Below are positions 1 to 8,428 of a stretch of 64,000 nt of DNA, piece after piece (the first letter of the stretch is position 1; every line of letters begins with the position of its first letter). A program made the translations under genes and the position numbers. Origin of the DNA: Paenibacillus mesophilus (GTDB lineage Bacteria > Bacillota > Bacilli > Paenibacillales > NBRC-103111). Location of the stretch: contig NZ_VCRA01000024.1 in NCBI RefSeq assembly GCF_005938385.1, positions 1 through 64,000 of the forward strand. Reading direction: 5' to 3'. Under the pieces are notes generated by a model. The model searched no databases. It was not told the DNA's origin and saw only the letters and a program-made list of their open reading frames with translations.

Positions 1-101
1 TTGCTCGTGCCCGCAGTTTTATCTCTACCCTCCGTAAGCAAGGCCTCCCGGTCCTCACCTCCCTAACCTCCGTTCTTTGTGGTGAATTTCGTTTTGGATG
101 A
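1..101 (+). pseudogene. C-terminal end of a transposase (IS66-like), cut by window edge
   Basis: Frame 3 is open from the window edge to a TGA at 99-101. It reads about 32 residues, including RSFISTLRKQGLPVLTSL, which resembles the conserved C-terminal tail of IS66-family transposases (RxYISTxRKQGxxVLExL). The 5' part lies outside the window, so it cannot be said whether the gene is intact. Just downstream begins dispersed repeat copy A, whose left part is missing compared with the other copies, as if a transposon end had replaced it. The family assignment is from memory of the motif on a short stretch. Confidence 0.5.
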
Positions 102-117
102 TTATGGAACCTAAGTA

Positions 118-320
118 GTAACACCTCATTACGCTATTTGACTCCACTATGTGGCACTTGGAGGAACAGTGAACCTGGAGTCACTAATACTGAACTTAAG
201 TTCAGTATTAGTGAAATTTGGATCGCTACTTGTTGTATTCGCCTATCTGGCAAGCGATTAGCGCAATAGAGTTCAGTAATAGTGAAGTTTGGTTCGTTCA
301 AGCCGATTTCATGAACAAAT
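118..320 (+). repeat. Dispersed repeat, copy A (left-truncated)
   Basis: This stretch matches 6565-6895 and 52037-52358 in the same orientation. Shared blocks include CTATTTGRCTCCACT, GAACMATGAACCTGGAGT, AAATTTGGATCGCTA, TCTGGCAAGCGATTAGCG and AGTTTGGTTCGTTCA. It contains a perfect 34-bp palindrome at 181-214 (half-site TCACTAATACTGAACTT) and a further half-site-like copy, TTCAGTAATAGTGAA, near 272-286. No credible protein is encoded. Apart from this repeat and the short palindrome after it, 102-487 holds nothing recognisable. Confidence 0.85.
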
Positions 321-321
321 A

Positions 322-339
322 GCCCGCCGATCGGCGGGC
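322..339. other. Perfect 18-bp palindrome
   Basis: GCCCGCCGATCGGCGGGC is self-complementary with no loop. It sits where repeat copy A stops matching the other copies. It could act as a terminator stem for the convergent binding-protein gene or be an insertion boundary. There is no clear T-run on either side, so the role is open. From here to 487 nothing else is recognisable. Confidence 0.4.
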
Positions 340-487
340 ATTTGTCTGCTCGGAGCTTATTTAGCCCGATTTGGGAGCGGGGCGACCGATGGCGGCGACA
401 GGTGCTGGGATCGCTTCGCTGCCAATCCAACTAAATAGCGGGTTTTTGTGACTCTTATTCGGTTGATTAGGAGACGACCGCCCCCAA

Positions 488-2014
488 CTACTTCGCCTTC
501 AGCACCCGGTCGTAAGCGTCCTTGTACACTTTGACCACTTGATCGGCTCCGAGCTTTTTCGCTTCGCTCACATAGGCGTCCCATTGGTCCATGCTTTTCT
601 CGCCGAGTATGAACCGGGTAATGTTCTCCTCGCGGTGCTTCGATACCGATTGCCCGACCGTCGTCAGCACCTCGTTCTCCTTCTCGGTCAAGGCCGGCTT
701 CGGCTGCAGCTTGGAATCGTATTTGCCGACGACGGCGTAGGCGTCCTTCGTCTCCTTCGCGGTCATCGTCAGAAGGGCGTTGTAATCGATCCACGTATAC
801 GTGCCGTAGTTGAGCAAGCCCGGTTTCTCGCGGAGATCGGACATCGTTTTGAATTGGTCGAGATACTTCTTCGTGCCGTTCGTCTCCTCGTAGGTCACGC
901 CCTTGATGCCCCAGCTGGACAGCTCTCTTCCCGCTTCGCTGTAGAAGAAGTCCATATATTTCATCGCTTCCTTGATTTTCTTCGAGGTCGATGCGACCGT
1001 CATCCCGGAATCGACCGTATTGATATTGATATTTTGCCGCTTCGCTCCCGCGAAACCGGCCGGAGGCGGCATGAACAGCATGTTGAACTGCGGATTGTCT
1101 TTACGCAGCGGCACGTTGTAATAGTCCATGACGAGATAGTCGAGAAAGACGAACGCTTTGTTGTTGGCGATGAAATCGTCGAACTGCTTGCCTTTGACCG
1201 TCAGCCAGTCGGGCGGCATCAAGCCGTCCTTGTACAGCTTGTTCAGAAACTGGACCAGCTTCTTGTAGTTTTCTTCGGTCGGTCCGTACCGCCATTCCTT
1301 CTTATCGAAATCGTAATAGACGTCGTTGTACGTATCAAACTGCGGCGCCATCCGGGAAATCGTGCCGAACGCTCCGCGCGTAACGAACGGATAGCTGTCC
1401 GGGTACAGCTGCTTCAGCTTCTTGAGCGTCTCGTACAGCTCGTCGTACGTGTTCGGCAGGGCGAGGTTATGCTTCTTGAATATATCTTCCCGGTAAAGCC
1501 ACCCGATCCTCTCCCCTTGGCCGAACCCTTCGTTCGGGAACATGAACATTTTGCCTTCGGCGGACGTATAGCGCTCCTTCAGCTCCGGGTATTTGCCGAG
1601 CCAGCTTTTGAAATTCGGCATCTGGTCGATGTAGTCCATAATGTTCGCCAGAGCGCCCTGCTGTCCGTATTTGTTGGCGGTTACGAAGCTGCTCATGAAC
1701 ATCAGGTCCGGCATGTTGCCTGTGGCGATCGTCAGGTTGAGCGCTTCGGTATAATTATCCCCGGGCGGCACCTGACCGTTGATCTCGACGTTCGTCTTCT
1801 CCTGGATCGCCTTCCAGATCGGCTTGTCTTTCGCATATGTCCAGTTCGACTGGCTGCCTACGAGCATCGACAAGGTCGTGCCCGCAGCCGGTTTGCCGGG
1901 TGACGCGCCTTCCCCGCTCTTGCCCGCGTCTTGCGTGCTTCCGCTTCCTCCGCCGCATCCGGCCGTCAGTCCGGCCAGCATTAATACGGTCAATCCCGCG
2001 ATCCCCTTTTTCAT
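488..2014 (-). CDS. Extracellular solute-binding lipoprotein of a CUT1 sugar ABC importer (LplA/YtcQ type)
   Basis: A 508-residue type 1 extracellular binding protein. It has a lipoprotein signal with lipobox LTAGC (Cys20) followed by a Gly/Ser-rich linker, so it should be anchored outside the membrane and deliver an oligosaccharide to the two permeases encoded upstream (2120-2986 and 3003-3992). The ATG has a GGGGGAGGAG sequence a little more than 10 nt upstream. It is the last gene of a permease-permease-binding protein operon, with a 105-nt gap before it. It is the only one of the seven binding proteins in the window with adjacent permeases, and it is longer than the 440-residue orphan group. 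No ATPase gene is nearby; in this transporter class a shared MsmX-type ATPase encoded elsewhere usually serves. The substrate cannot be read from sequence. Confidence 0.92.
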   Translation of the reverse strand: MKKGIAGLTVLMLAGLTAGCGGGSGSTQDAGKSGEGASPGKPAAGTTLSMLVGSQSNWTYAKDKPIWKAIQEKTNVEINGQVPPGDNYTEALNLTIATGNMPDLMFMSSFVTANKYGQQGALANIMDYIDQMPNFKSWLGKYPELKERYTSAEGKMFMFPNEGFGQGERIGWLYREDIFKKHNLALPNTYDELYETLKKLKQLYPDSYPFVTRGAFGTISRMAPQFDTYNDVYYDFDKKEWRYGPTEENYKKLVQFLNKLYKDGLMPPDWLTVKGKQFDDFIANNKAFVFLDYLVMDYYNVPLRKDNPQFNMLFMPPPAGFAGAKRQNININTVDSGMTVASTSKKIKEAMKYMDFFYSEAGRELSSWGIKGVTYEETNGTKKYLDQFKTMSDLREKPGLLNYGTYTWIDYNALLTMTAKETKDAYAVVGKYDSKLQPKPALTEKENEVLTTVGQSVSKHREENITRFILGEKSMDQWDAYVSEAKKLGADQVVKVYKDAYDRVLKAK

Positions 2015-2119
2015 CCCGCTCGGCGCTCCTCCCCCGCATTGGCGACAGTGAAGAACGCCTTCCTCCCTTCGGATTCGAACTCGATCTTGGGAACTGCCAC
2101 ATAATAACGTGACAGTTCC

Positions 2120-2986
2120 TTATCCTTTCAACGACCCCACCGTAACGCCTTTGATGAAATATTTTTGCAGAAACGGATAGGCGACCAGTATCGGCAGCGT
2201 GCCTACGAGGATCGTGGCGTATTTCAGCGATTCCTCGACGATCTTCTGATCTTTCCCGAGCGTGAACGAACCGTCCATATTCGTCTGACCGGCAAGCACG
2301 AGATTGCGCAAAATGACTTGCAGAGGCACGAGGTCCGGATTGCGCAAATAGAGCAGCGGCGTATAGAAGTTGTTCCATATTCCGACCGCATAGAACAGGC
2401 CGATCGTGGCCAGCACCGCCTTGGACAGCGGAAGGGCGATGCGGATAAACAAGCCGATATCGTTCAGTCCGTCTATCTTCCCCGCTTCCTCCAGCTCCTG
2501 CGGCAGTCCGGCGAAAAATGTCCGCATCATGATCAAATACCAAGCGCTGATCGCGCCGGGAACGATCATCGCCCAGACCGTATCGACGAGCCCGAGACTT
2601 TTCACGACGAGAAACGTCGGAATCATGCCCCCGCTGAAAAACATCGTGATTACGATCATGACGGTAATCTGCTTATGGAACAGCATGTTTTTCTTGGAAA
2701 GCGCATAGGCCGCCATGGACGTGAAGACAAGCGAAACGGCCGTCCCCGCAGACGTGTACAGCAGCGTATTCCGGTACCCGCTCCATATGCGCGGATCGTT
2801 CAGCACGATCCGGTACATGTCGGTATTAAAACCTTTCGGCCAAACAAACACATTTCCTTTCATGACCGACACGCTGTCGCTGAAAGAAACGGCAATCATG
2901 TACACGAAAGGATACACCGTCACGATCAACAGCAGGAACATCAGCACAACGTTCATTACGTCGAACAAGGTTGCCTTCCTTCTCAT
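2120..2986 (-). CDS. CUT1 ABC transporter permease (LplC/MalG-like)
   Basis: A 288-residue inner-membrane permease with about six hydrophobic segments, the first around residues 10-32 (VVLMFLLLIVTVYPFVYMIA). The coupling-loop region near EEAGKIDGLND matches the EAA motif of binding-protein-dependent permeases (EAAxxDGAxxxxxF). The C-terminus, FLQKYFIKGVTVGSLKG, is typical of the LplC/MalG side of the pair. It starts 16 nt after the upstream permease stop, with GGGGGAG about 8 nt before the ATG, so the two are translated from one message. With 3003-3992 it forms the channel for the lipoprotein at 488-2014. Confidence 0.93.
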   Translation of the reverse strand: MRRKATLFDVMNVVLMFLLLIVTVYPFVYMIAVSFSDSVSVMKGNVFVWPKGFNTDMYRIVLNDPRIWSGYRNTLLYTSAGTAVSLVFTSMAAYALSKKNMLFHKQITVMIVITMFFSGGMIPTFLVVKSLGLVDTVWAMIVPGAISAWYLIMMRTFFAGLPQELEEAGKIDGLNDIGLFIRIALPLSKAVLATIGLFYAVGIWNNFYTPLLYLRNPDLVPLQVILRNLVLAGQTNMDGSFTLGKDQKIVEESLKYATILVGTLPILVAYPFLQKYFIKGVTVGSLKG

Positions 2987-3002
2987 GTCCGCCGCTCCCC
3001 CT

Positions 3003-3992
3003 TTACCACAAACTGTTCTCGCCTAGCTTCCGGCTCACGTAGTTGGCCCCGAGCAAAAACGCCAGATTGACCACACCCGTGAACAGATCGATCGCGGCCG
3101 CGTAGCTGTAATTGCCCTGCACCAAGCCGACCCGGTACACGTACGTGCTGATGATGTCGGCCGTCTCGTAGGTCGCCGGGTTGTACAGCAGGAACACTTT
3201 CTCGAAGCCGATGCCGAGCACGTGGCCGATGTCCAGAATAAGCAGCACGACGACCGTTTGCATAATGCCGGGAAGCGAGATGTGGAACATTTTGCGGAAC
3301 CTTCCCGCTCCGTCCATCTCGGCGGCTTCGTACAAGTGCGGATCGATCGCCGTCAAAGCGGCCAAGTAAATGATCGAGGACCAGCCGACACCCTGCCATA
3401 TGCCCGAGCCTACGTAGATCGTCCGGAACCAATCCGGCGACATGAGCCAGTTGACCGGCTCGAAGCCGACCATTTCGATCAGCCGGTTGACCAGACCGCC
3501 CGACGGGGACAGAAAGACGATGATCATGCTCACGACGACGACGTTGGAGATGAAATGCGGCAAATAGCTGACCGATTGCACGAGCCGCCGGAACACGGCG
3601 CTCCTCAGCTCATTCAGCAGCAGGGCGAGCACGATCGGCGCGGGAAACCCGAAGACGATCCGGTACAGCCCGAGCAGAAATGTGTTGCGCAGCAGCTTGA
3701 AAAAGTCCGGGTTACTGAAGAACATCTCGTAATAGTGAAAGCCTACCCATTCGCTGTGCCAAATGCCTTTGAACAAATTGTACTTCTGGAACGAGATCGC
3801 GATACCGAACATCGGCACATAGTGAAACAGGATGAAATAGACGATGCAGGGCAGCACGAGCAGCAGCAGAAAGCGGCTCTCGCGAAATCGTTTGCCGAGC
3901 CCGGTCCGCGTCGCGGCGTTCGCCCGCGCGGCTCCCGGCGGCAGCGTTTCCGTTATCCGGTTCGCATCCAGGCGGTTCCCCTCCTTAGCCAT
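3003..3992 (-). CDS. CUT1 ABC transporter permease (LplB/MalF-like)
   Basis: A 329-residue polytopic membrane protein and the first gene of the three-gene importer operon. After a cytoplasmic N-terminus of about 35 residues the first membrane segment reads LLLLVLPCIVYFILFHYVP. The EAA loop is visible as YEAAEMDGAGRFRKMFHISL. The C-terminus NYVSRKLGENSLW is the usual ending of the LplB branch. The start has AAGGAG only about 3-4 nt before the ATG, shorter than usual spacing, but no better start fits the family length. It is divergent from the membrane-bound AraC regulator at 4162, which probably controls it. Confidence 0.93.
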   Translation of the reverse strand: MAKEGNRLDANRITETLPPGAARANAATRTGLGKRFRESRFLLLLVLPCIVYFILFHYVPMFGIAISFQKYNLFKGIWHSEWVGFHYYEMFFSNPDFFKLLRNTFLLGLYRIVFGFPAPIVLALLLNELRSAVFRRLVQSVSYLPHFISNVVVVSMIIVFLSPSGGLVNRLIEMVGFEPVNWLMSPDWFRTIYVGSGIWQGVGWSSIIYLAALTAIDPHLYEAAEMDGAGRFRKMFHISLPGIMQTVVVLLILDIGHVLGIGFEKVFLLYNPATYETADIISTYVYRVGLVQGNYSYAAAIDLFTGVVNLAFLLGANYVSRKLGENSLW

Positions 3993-4088
3993 TTTCTCCT
4001 TGCATAACGATCTTGCGCGTTGCTACAATGGGCTTACGTCGACATTACCGCAGCGGGGCGCGCCGCCGCTATCGCCAATACGTCTTCT

Positions 4089-4102
4089 TGTAAGCGCTCT
4101 TA
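4089..4102. promoter_or_regulatory. cre-like site (candidate CcpA operator)
   Basis: TGTAAGCGCTCTTA matches the Bacillus cre consensus TGWAANCGNTNWCA at all but one position. It lies between the importer operon and the divergent regulator, 60 nt before the regulator start. CcpA control is inferred from the match and the sugar-transport context. Confidence 0.5.
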
Positions 4103-4161
4103 TGGAACCGGACGAAATGAATAATTCCGGACGATATGCATATCGGGAAGGGGATGCACGG

Positions 4162-6474
4162 ATGAAAGGTGTATGGAAACATGCGGTCGAGAAAACGGCT
4201 TCGGTGCGCTGGAATTCGTTGTTCGTCAAGCTGCTCGGCGGATTTCTGCTCATTATCGCGCTGCTGCTCTCCTTTAACGTCCTCTCGTTCGCCTTCTTCC
4301 AGACGAATATCCAGAAAGAAATTATCGACCACAATACGCTCAACCTGAACAATACGGTGAACGGCTACGAGCAGCAATTCCGGCACGTCGAAAGCGACAT
4401 GATGCGGTTTTATTTCAACGAGCGGTTCACCACGCTTGTCGCCGGCAACGATCAGCCGAACTACAATGCGGTCGCCGCGGTCAAAACCGAGATGAACGCG
4501 CTGCTGTCCAACAAGCTGCTCTACCTGGAAAACCTATTCATCCTGTTCCGCGACAATACGTTCGTCATCGAGAAGGAAAGTACGACGAATACGGTCAACA
4601 TGTTTACGAAATTTTACGTGAGCGAGCCTTACGGCCCCGTATTCTGGCAAAGACAGTTCGCGGAAAACTATACGTTCCGCGTCTTCCCCGCCGCCGGCTT
4701 CCGCGAATACAAATACGACAAATCCGTCGCCGACAAAGGAGAGCTGCTCCCCGTCGTCATCAAGAACAAATTCAACAGTCAATATATCGTGGCCGCGCTG
4801 CTCGATGCGAAGAGCCTATTCCGCTCGCTGCATTATAACGGCGAAGACCGCTTCTTCATTCTGGGTCCGGACGGCAAACCGTTGTTTCAATCGAAGCCAG
4901 CGAAGGAAGCGGACGGGGAATCCGTCTGGAACGGGGCTCTGCCCGGCGATCTGGCCTTTACGGGCAGCGAAGGCTACAGCTTCCGGGATGACCGCTACTA
5001 CTTTTATAAGAAAGGAGCGAATTCGGACCTTATCTACGTTAATGTCATTCCGAACGTCCGGATCGCATCGCAGGTGGAGCGGCTTAATTTGCTCCTGTTC
5101 GGGATTATGGCGGTCGCGGTCGTCGTCAGCCTGCTCATTTCGGTCTGGCTCAGCATGAGGTTCAACAGCCCGATTCAGGGCATGATCCGGCTGCTGCAGA
5201 AATCGGGCCAGCCCCACAGGCTGAACACGAATATCCGCGAATTCGACTGGCTCGGTCGCAGCATCTCTGATATGATCCACGCCAATCATGGCTTCCATCA
5301 AGATTTGCGCCGCAAAAACAAGCTGCTGCAAACATATGGCTATATGAGCAGGATCAAAAGCATCCACCATTGGAACGACGTCCGCGATCTGATCGAGACG
5401 AGCAAGCCGTTCTATCTGGTTGCTTTCCAGCTCTCGTTCACGGAGAAATTCGGCCTGCTGGCGCAGGAGGATCAAGAGAAAACCGCTTACTACATCCATG
5501 AATATATTAACGTGCAGATGAGCGGCCGATTCGCGGAATCGGTAACGCTGCAGATGGAGAAGGAGCAAATCTTGTCGCTCCTCTTCGCGGAAGAGGACGC
5601 CTCCGCCGTAACCGATACGCTGCACAGGTTGAAGCAGGTGTTCGATCGTGACAAAGACTACGGCTTCGTGACGATGGCGTTCCAACCGGTCAAGCGGCAC
5701 CCGCACGAGCTGTCGTACGCCTATGAGGAATCGCAGTTGATGATCGGCTCCCGTCTACTGGGCCGGGAAACGCAGATCATCACGGCCGTCCCGGCCGAAC
5801 AATTCGAAGCGCCGATGACTTCGGCTCAGGAGCAGGAGCTGCTGTCCGGCCTGCTTGCCGGATGCGGGGATAACGGATGCGCACTGCTAGCGCAGCTGCT
5901 GAACGAGATGGCGCAGCGCGGCGCCAGCGCCCGCCGGTTCGCCGAGTTCGGCAAAGATACAGCGGCCAGTATCATGAAGCTGCTGCTCGAGCATCATTAC
6001 GACATCAGCCGCCTGCTTGACGGACAATCGCCGTTCCTGCTGCTGAAGCAGTGCTGGAGCGTGGACGAATATGTCGCCTTTTTCCGCCGATTTACTGGCG
6101 AAGCGGCGGAGCTTGTCCGCGAGCGCAAGGCGGAGCAGGACCCGATCCGCGACTTCGTGCTCGATTATGTCGCGAAGCACTACGGCGAGGACATCTCGCT
6201 CGAGCACGTGGCGGAGAAGCTGAATTTGTCCCGCAGCTACGTGTCCACATACTTCCATGAGAAAACGGGCCGGACGTTCAGCGAGTACATTAACGGGCTT
6301 CGCATGCAGAGGGCCAAAGAAATGCTGAGCGCGACGGATTCCCGCATACAGGATATCGCGACCGAAGTCGGCTACCAGAACGTCAACTCGTTCATTCGCA
6401 TGTTCAAGCGGATCTGCGGCCTGACGCCGGGCGAGTTCCGGCGCATCGCGCTTCAGCAGGGGAGCGAGCGGTAA
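4162..6474 (+). CDS. Membrane-spanning AraC-family regulator with extracellular sensor
   Basis: A 770-residue one-component regulator. The chosen ATG has AAGGGG 8 nt upstream; upstream in-frame codons lack a ribosome site. A first membrane segment lies near residues 25-47 (LLGGFLLIIALLLSFNVLSF), followed by an extracytoplasmic sensor of about 260 residues. A second segment is near 309-332 (LLLFGIMAVAVVVSLLISV), then a linker and a C-terminal AraC DNA-binding domain with two helix-turn-helix motifs (about 663-770, ISLEHVAEKLNLSRSYVSTY and DIATEVGYQNVNSFIRMFKR). It is divergent from the CUT1 importer and probably senses its sugar, or the loaded binding protein, outside the cell. It is closely similar along its length to the product of 11394-13625. 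Confidence 0.93.
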   Translation: MKGVWKHAVEKTASVRWNSLFVKLLGGFLLIIALLLSFNVLSFAFFQTNIQKEIIDHNTLNLNNTVNGYEQQFRHVESDMMRFYFNERFTTLVAGNDQPNYNAVAAVKTEMNALLSNKLLYLENLFILFRDNTFVIEKESTTNTVNMFTKFYVSEPYGPVFWQRQFAENYTFRVFPAAGFREYKYDKSVADKGELLPVVIKNKFNSQYIVAALLDAKSLFRSLHYNGEDRFFILGPDGKPLFQSKPAKEADGESVWNGALPGDLAFTGSEGYSFRDDRYYFYKKGANSDLIYVNVIPNVRIASQVERLNLLLFGIMAVAVVVSLLISVWLSMRFNSPIQGMIRLLQKSGQPHRLNTNIREFDWLGRSISDMIHANHGFHQDLRRKNKLLQTYGYMSRIKSIHHWNDVRDLIETSKPFYLVAFQLSFTEKFGLLAQEDQEKTAYYIHEYINVQMSGRFAESVTLQMEKEQILSLLFAEEDASAVTDTLHRLKQVFDRDKDYGFVTMAFQPVKRHPHELSYAYEESQLMIGSRLLGRETQIITAVPAEQFEAPMTSAQEQELLSGLLAGCGDNGCALLAQLLNEMAQRGASARRFAEFGKDTAASIMKLLLEHHYDISRLLDGQSPFLLLKQCWSVDEYVAFFRRFTGEAAELVRERKAEQDPIRDFVLDYVAKHYGEDISLEHVAEKLNLSRSYVSTYFHEKTGRTFSEYINGLRMQRAKEMLSATDSRIQDIATEVGYQNVNSFIRMFKRICGLTPGEFRRIALQQGSER

Positions 6475-6503
6475 CGATGAAAGCCGTATCGCGGTAAGAA
6501 AAA

Positions 6504-6529
6504 CCGTCCGGGAAAACGCCCGGACGGTC
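6504..6529 (+). terminator. Intrinsic terminator-like hairpin after the AraC gene
   Basis: ACCGTCCGGG and CCCGGACGGT form a perfect 10-bp stem around the loop AAAACG, 29 nt after the stop codon. An A-run precedes it but the T-run after it is poor. The same stem sequence reappears, split by an insertion sequence, at 50641-50650 and 51953-51963. Confidence 0.65.
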
Positions 6530-6564
6530 ATGCAAACCAAACATTAGTACGTTAGGAGAGTGGA

Positions 6565-6895
6565 GTTATTTCGTAATGACTTCGACTTCTCCCAAAGGAC
6601 CCTTCGTCATGAATGAACCATATTTGTTTATTAGTGAACTTCTCTGCGCTACTTGGCTCAACTTCTCGGTAATTCAACGAACAATGAACCTAGAGTAACT
6701 ATTACTGAACTTAAGTTTAGTAATAGTGAAATGGGGTTCGTTATTCGCTGTAATCGGCCATCTGATGTGCAAATAGCGCAATAGAGTTCAGTAATAGGGA
6801 AGTTTGGTTCGTTCAAGCTCATTCCCAAATTACCCATGCAAAAGGGTCACCCTTTCGCTTTAGTTCGGTAAAGAACTTAAACATTCTGATAGTAA
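6565..6895 (+). repeat. Dispersed repeat, copy B
   Basis: Same family and orientation as 118-320 and 52037-52358. Its central palindrome (6698-6727, arms ACTATTACTGAACTT and AAGTTTAGTAATAGT) has one mismatched pair. The right part, TTCGCTTTAGTTCGGTAAAG, matches the sequence at the end of mbtH in copy C. The rest of the gene-free stretch 6475-7068 holds the hairpin at 6504 and a terminator at 7026. Around 6960-7012 there is an imperfect inverted repeat with ends TTCAGAAA and TTTCTGAA. No protein-coding sequence is seen. Confidence 0.85.
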
Positions 6896-7025
6896 GAAAA
6901 GCTTCTGATCGAAGCCTTTCGATGATGTGCATTCGTGTTTTAGCGGTAGCTTATTCTTGGTTCAGAAACTCGCACTTCGCTTTAACACTTTAGCGAAGTT
7001 AAACTTTCTGAATCGATAAAAAAAA

Positions 7026-7054
7026 GCCCGCCCGATGACTTGCATCGGGCGGGC
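7026..7054 (-). terminator. Strong intrinsic terminator
   Basis: GCCCGCCCGATG and CATCGGGCGGGC form a 12-bp GC-rich stem with a 5-nt loop. An A-run precedes it at about 7016-7025, which is a T-run in the minus-strand transcript. It lies 14 nt after the stop of the binding-protein gene at 7069. Confidence 0.9.
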
Positions 7055-7068
7055 CGGTCCAACCTTTT

Positions 7069-8391
7069 TTACTTGCTCAACAGCTTCTGAATTTCCTGGT
7101 TCATCTTCTCGTCGGCTTCGCGCAGTGCGGTATTGACGTCTTTGCCCTCGTACAGCATCGAGTCGAACGATTGGTTGATGATCGTCACGGCGGGAAGATT
7201 TTTGAACGTTTGCAAAATCGCCAGCTTCGGCTTCGTGAAAGCGATTACATTTTTCGACTGGTACTCGGCTATGTTTTTGCCGAACTCGCCTTGAATTTTC
7301 GCATCCTTCAGGACGGACAGCCGCGCATTTCGCGACATGAGCGTCTGCACCTCGTCGGACAAGATGACCTCGATGACCCGGAACGCCGCTTCCTTCTGCT
7401 TGCTCTGCGAAGTGACCGCGAGCACGAACGAATCGACCCGTTGACCGACTCCCGGCGCTTTCGAATTTTGCGGATACGTGACGACGTCCCAGTTCAAGTC
7501 TTTGACGGCAAGCATGTTTTTCAAGGTCGAGGTCGAGCCGCTCATCATCGCCAGCCGTCCTTCGTTGAACTCTTTCGTGTAATTCGTTCCCTTCGGCGCA
7601 TAACCCGGCACTTTATACAGGTCATACCACATATTGAACAAGTCTTTCCAGCCCTCGGTCTGAAATACCGCTTTGTTGCTCTTGAAGTCGGCCCAGGGCA
7701 GACTCGCCTGGTAAGCTCCCCTGTATACGCCGTCCGGCCAAAAGCCCCAATATTGGACGCCGCCCTCGGTTCTCGTCATCTTCACGGCCAAGTCTCTCGC
7801 CTGCTCCCACGTCATGCCGTCCTTCGGAAACGGAACGGCCATCCGGCCGAACAAATCTTTGTTGTAGAACAAGGCGAACGTCTGGTTGAACATCGGAAGG
7901 CCGGCCAAATAATCGAGGCTGCTGCCGATTTTGATCGATTCGACGAATTCCGGCTGCACGCGGCTCAGGTCGAATTTATACGTTTTGATCAGCTCCTCCA
8001 TGTTGGACGCGAGCTTCAAGTCGACGAGCTCGTTCAAATTGAGCGGGAAATTGGCGTATATGTCGGGAATTTCTTTGGCCGCCACCAGATCGGTCAGTGT
8101 CTTGCCTTTCTCCGCCGTATCGATCATCTCCACCGTGATGTGGGGATATTTCTTCGCCAGCGGTTCGGTAATATACAGCTTGATTTCGTCGGCCGTCAGC
8201 ACCGCTTTGTTGGCGGCGATTTTGACCGTGACCGGCTCGGGCTTCGCCGTCGCCGCGGCGGGCGAGTTCCCTTCCGGCTTGGCGGATGCGGGCCCTGACG
8301 CCGTATCCTTCGTGCCGCTGCCGGCACAACCTGCGACGAGGCCGACAAGCAGTACGGCCGCCGTGTTCATCATCAACGTTGATTTTCTCAA
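7069..8391 (-). CDS. Orphan extracellular solute-binding lipoprotein (440-residue paralogue family)
   Basis: A family 1 extracellular binding protein of 440 residues with lipobox LVAGC (Cys22). The start is a TTG with GGGGGGA about 6 nt upstream. It carries the local paralogue signature (FYNKDLFGRMAVPFPKDGMTW) and the C-terminal DVNTALREADEKMN. It is the most divergent of the five short paralogues, with GRMAV replacing DKFGV. It is the last gene of an operon after a second binding protein (9422) and a nitrilase-family enzyme (8429), with a 37-nt gap. No permease is adjacent, so it either shares a transporter or serves as a sensor partner. Ligand unknown. Confidence 0.9.
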   Translation of the reverse strand: MRKSTLMMNTAAVLLVGLVAGCAGSGTKDTASGPASAKPEGNSPAAATAKPEPVTVKIAANKAVLTADEIKLYITEPLAKKYPHITVEMIDTAEKGKTLTDLVAAKEIPDIYANFPLNLNELVDLKLASNMEELIKTYKFDLSRVQPEFVESIKIGSSLDYLAGLPMFNQTFALFYNKDLFGRMAVPFPKDGMTWEQARDLAVKMTRTEGGVQYWGFWPDGVYRGAYQASLPWADFKSNKAVFQTEGWKDLFNMWYDLYKVPGYAPKGTNYTKEFNEGRLAMMSGSTSTLKNMLAVKDLNWDVVTYPQNSKAPGVGQRVDSFVLAVTSQSKQKEAAFRVIEVILSDEVQTLMSRNARLSVLKDAKIQGEFGKNIAEYQSKNVIAFTKPKLAILQTFKNLPAVTIINQSFDSMLYEGKDVNTALREADEKMNQEIQKLLSK

Positions 8392-8428
8392 AGCGATCCC
8401 CCCGCGATATGATTCAGTGCGATTTCAT

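Noticed and set aside
539..1903. Long open frame opposite the binding-protein gene at 488-2014
   Set aside because: Antisense frame with an arginine/valine/histidine-rich product, no motif and no ribosome site. It is a by-product of GC-rich codon use on the real strand.
3844..4161. N-terminal extension of the AraC gene back to 3844
   Set aside because: It overlaps the start of the divergent permease and has no ribosome site. The ATG at 4162 has AAGGGG at good spacing and opens on the first membrane segment.
6960..7012. Possible small RNA or riboswitch
   Set aside because: There is an imperfect inverted repeat with ends TTCAGAAA and TTTCTGAA, but no known aptamer core. It lies downstream of genes on both sides, so a regulatory leader role is unlikely.
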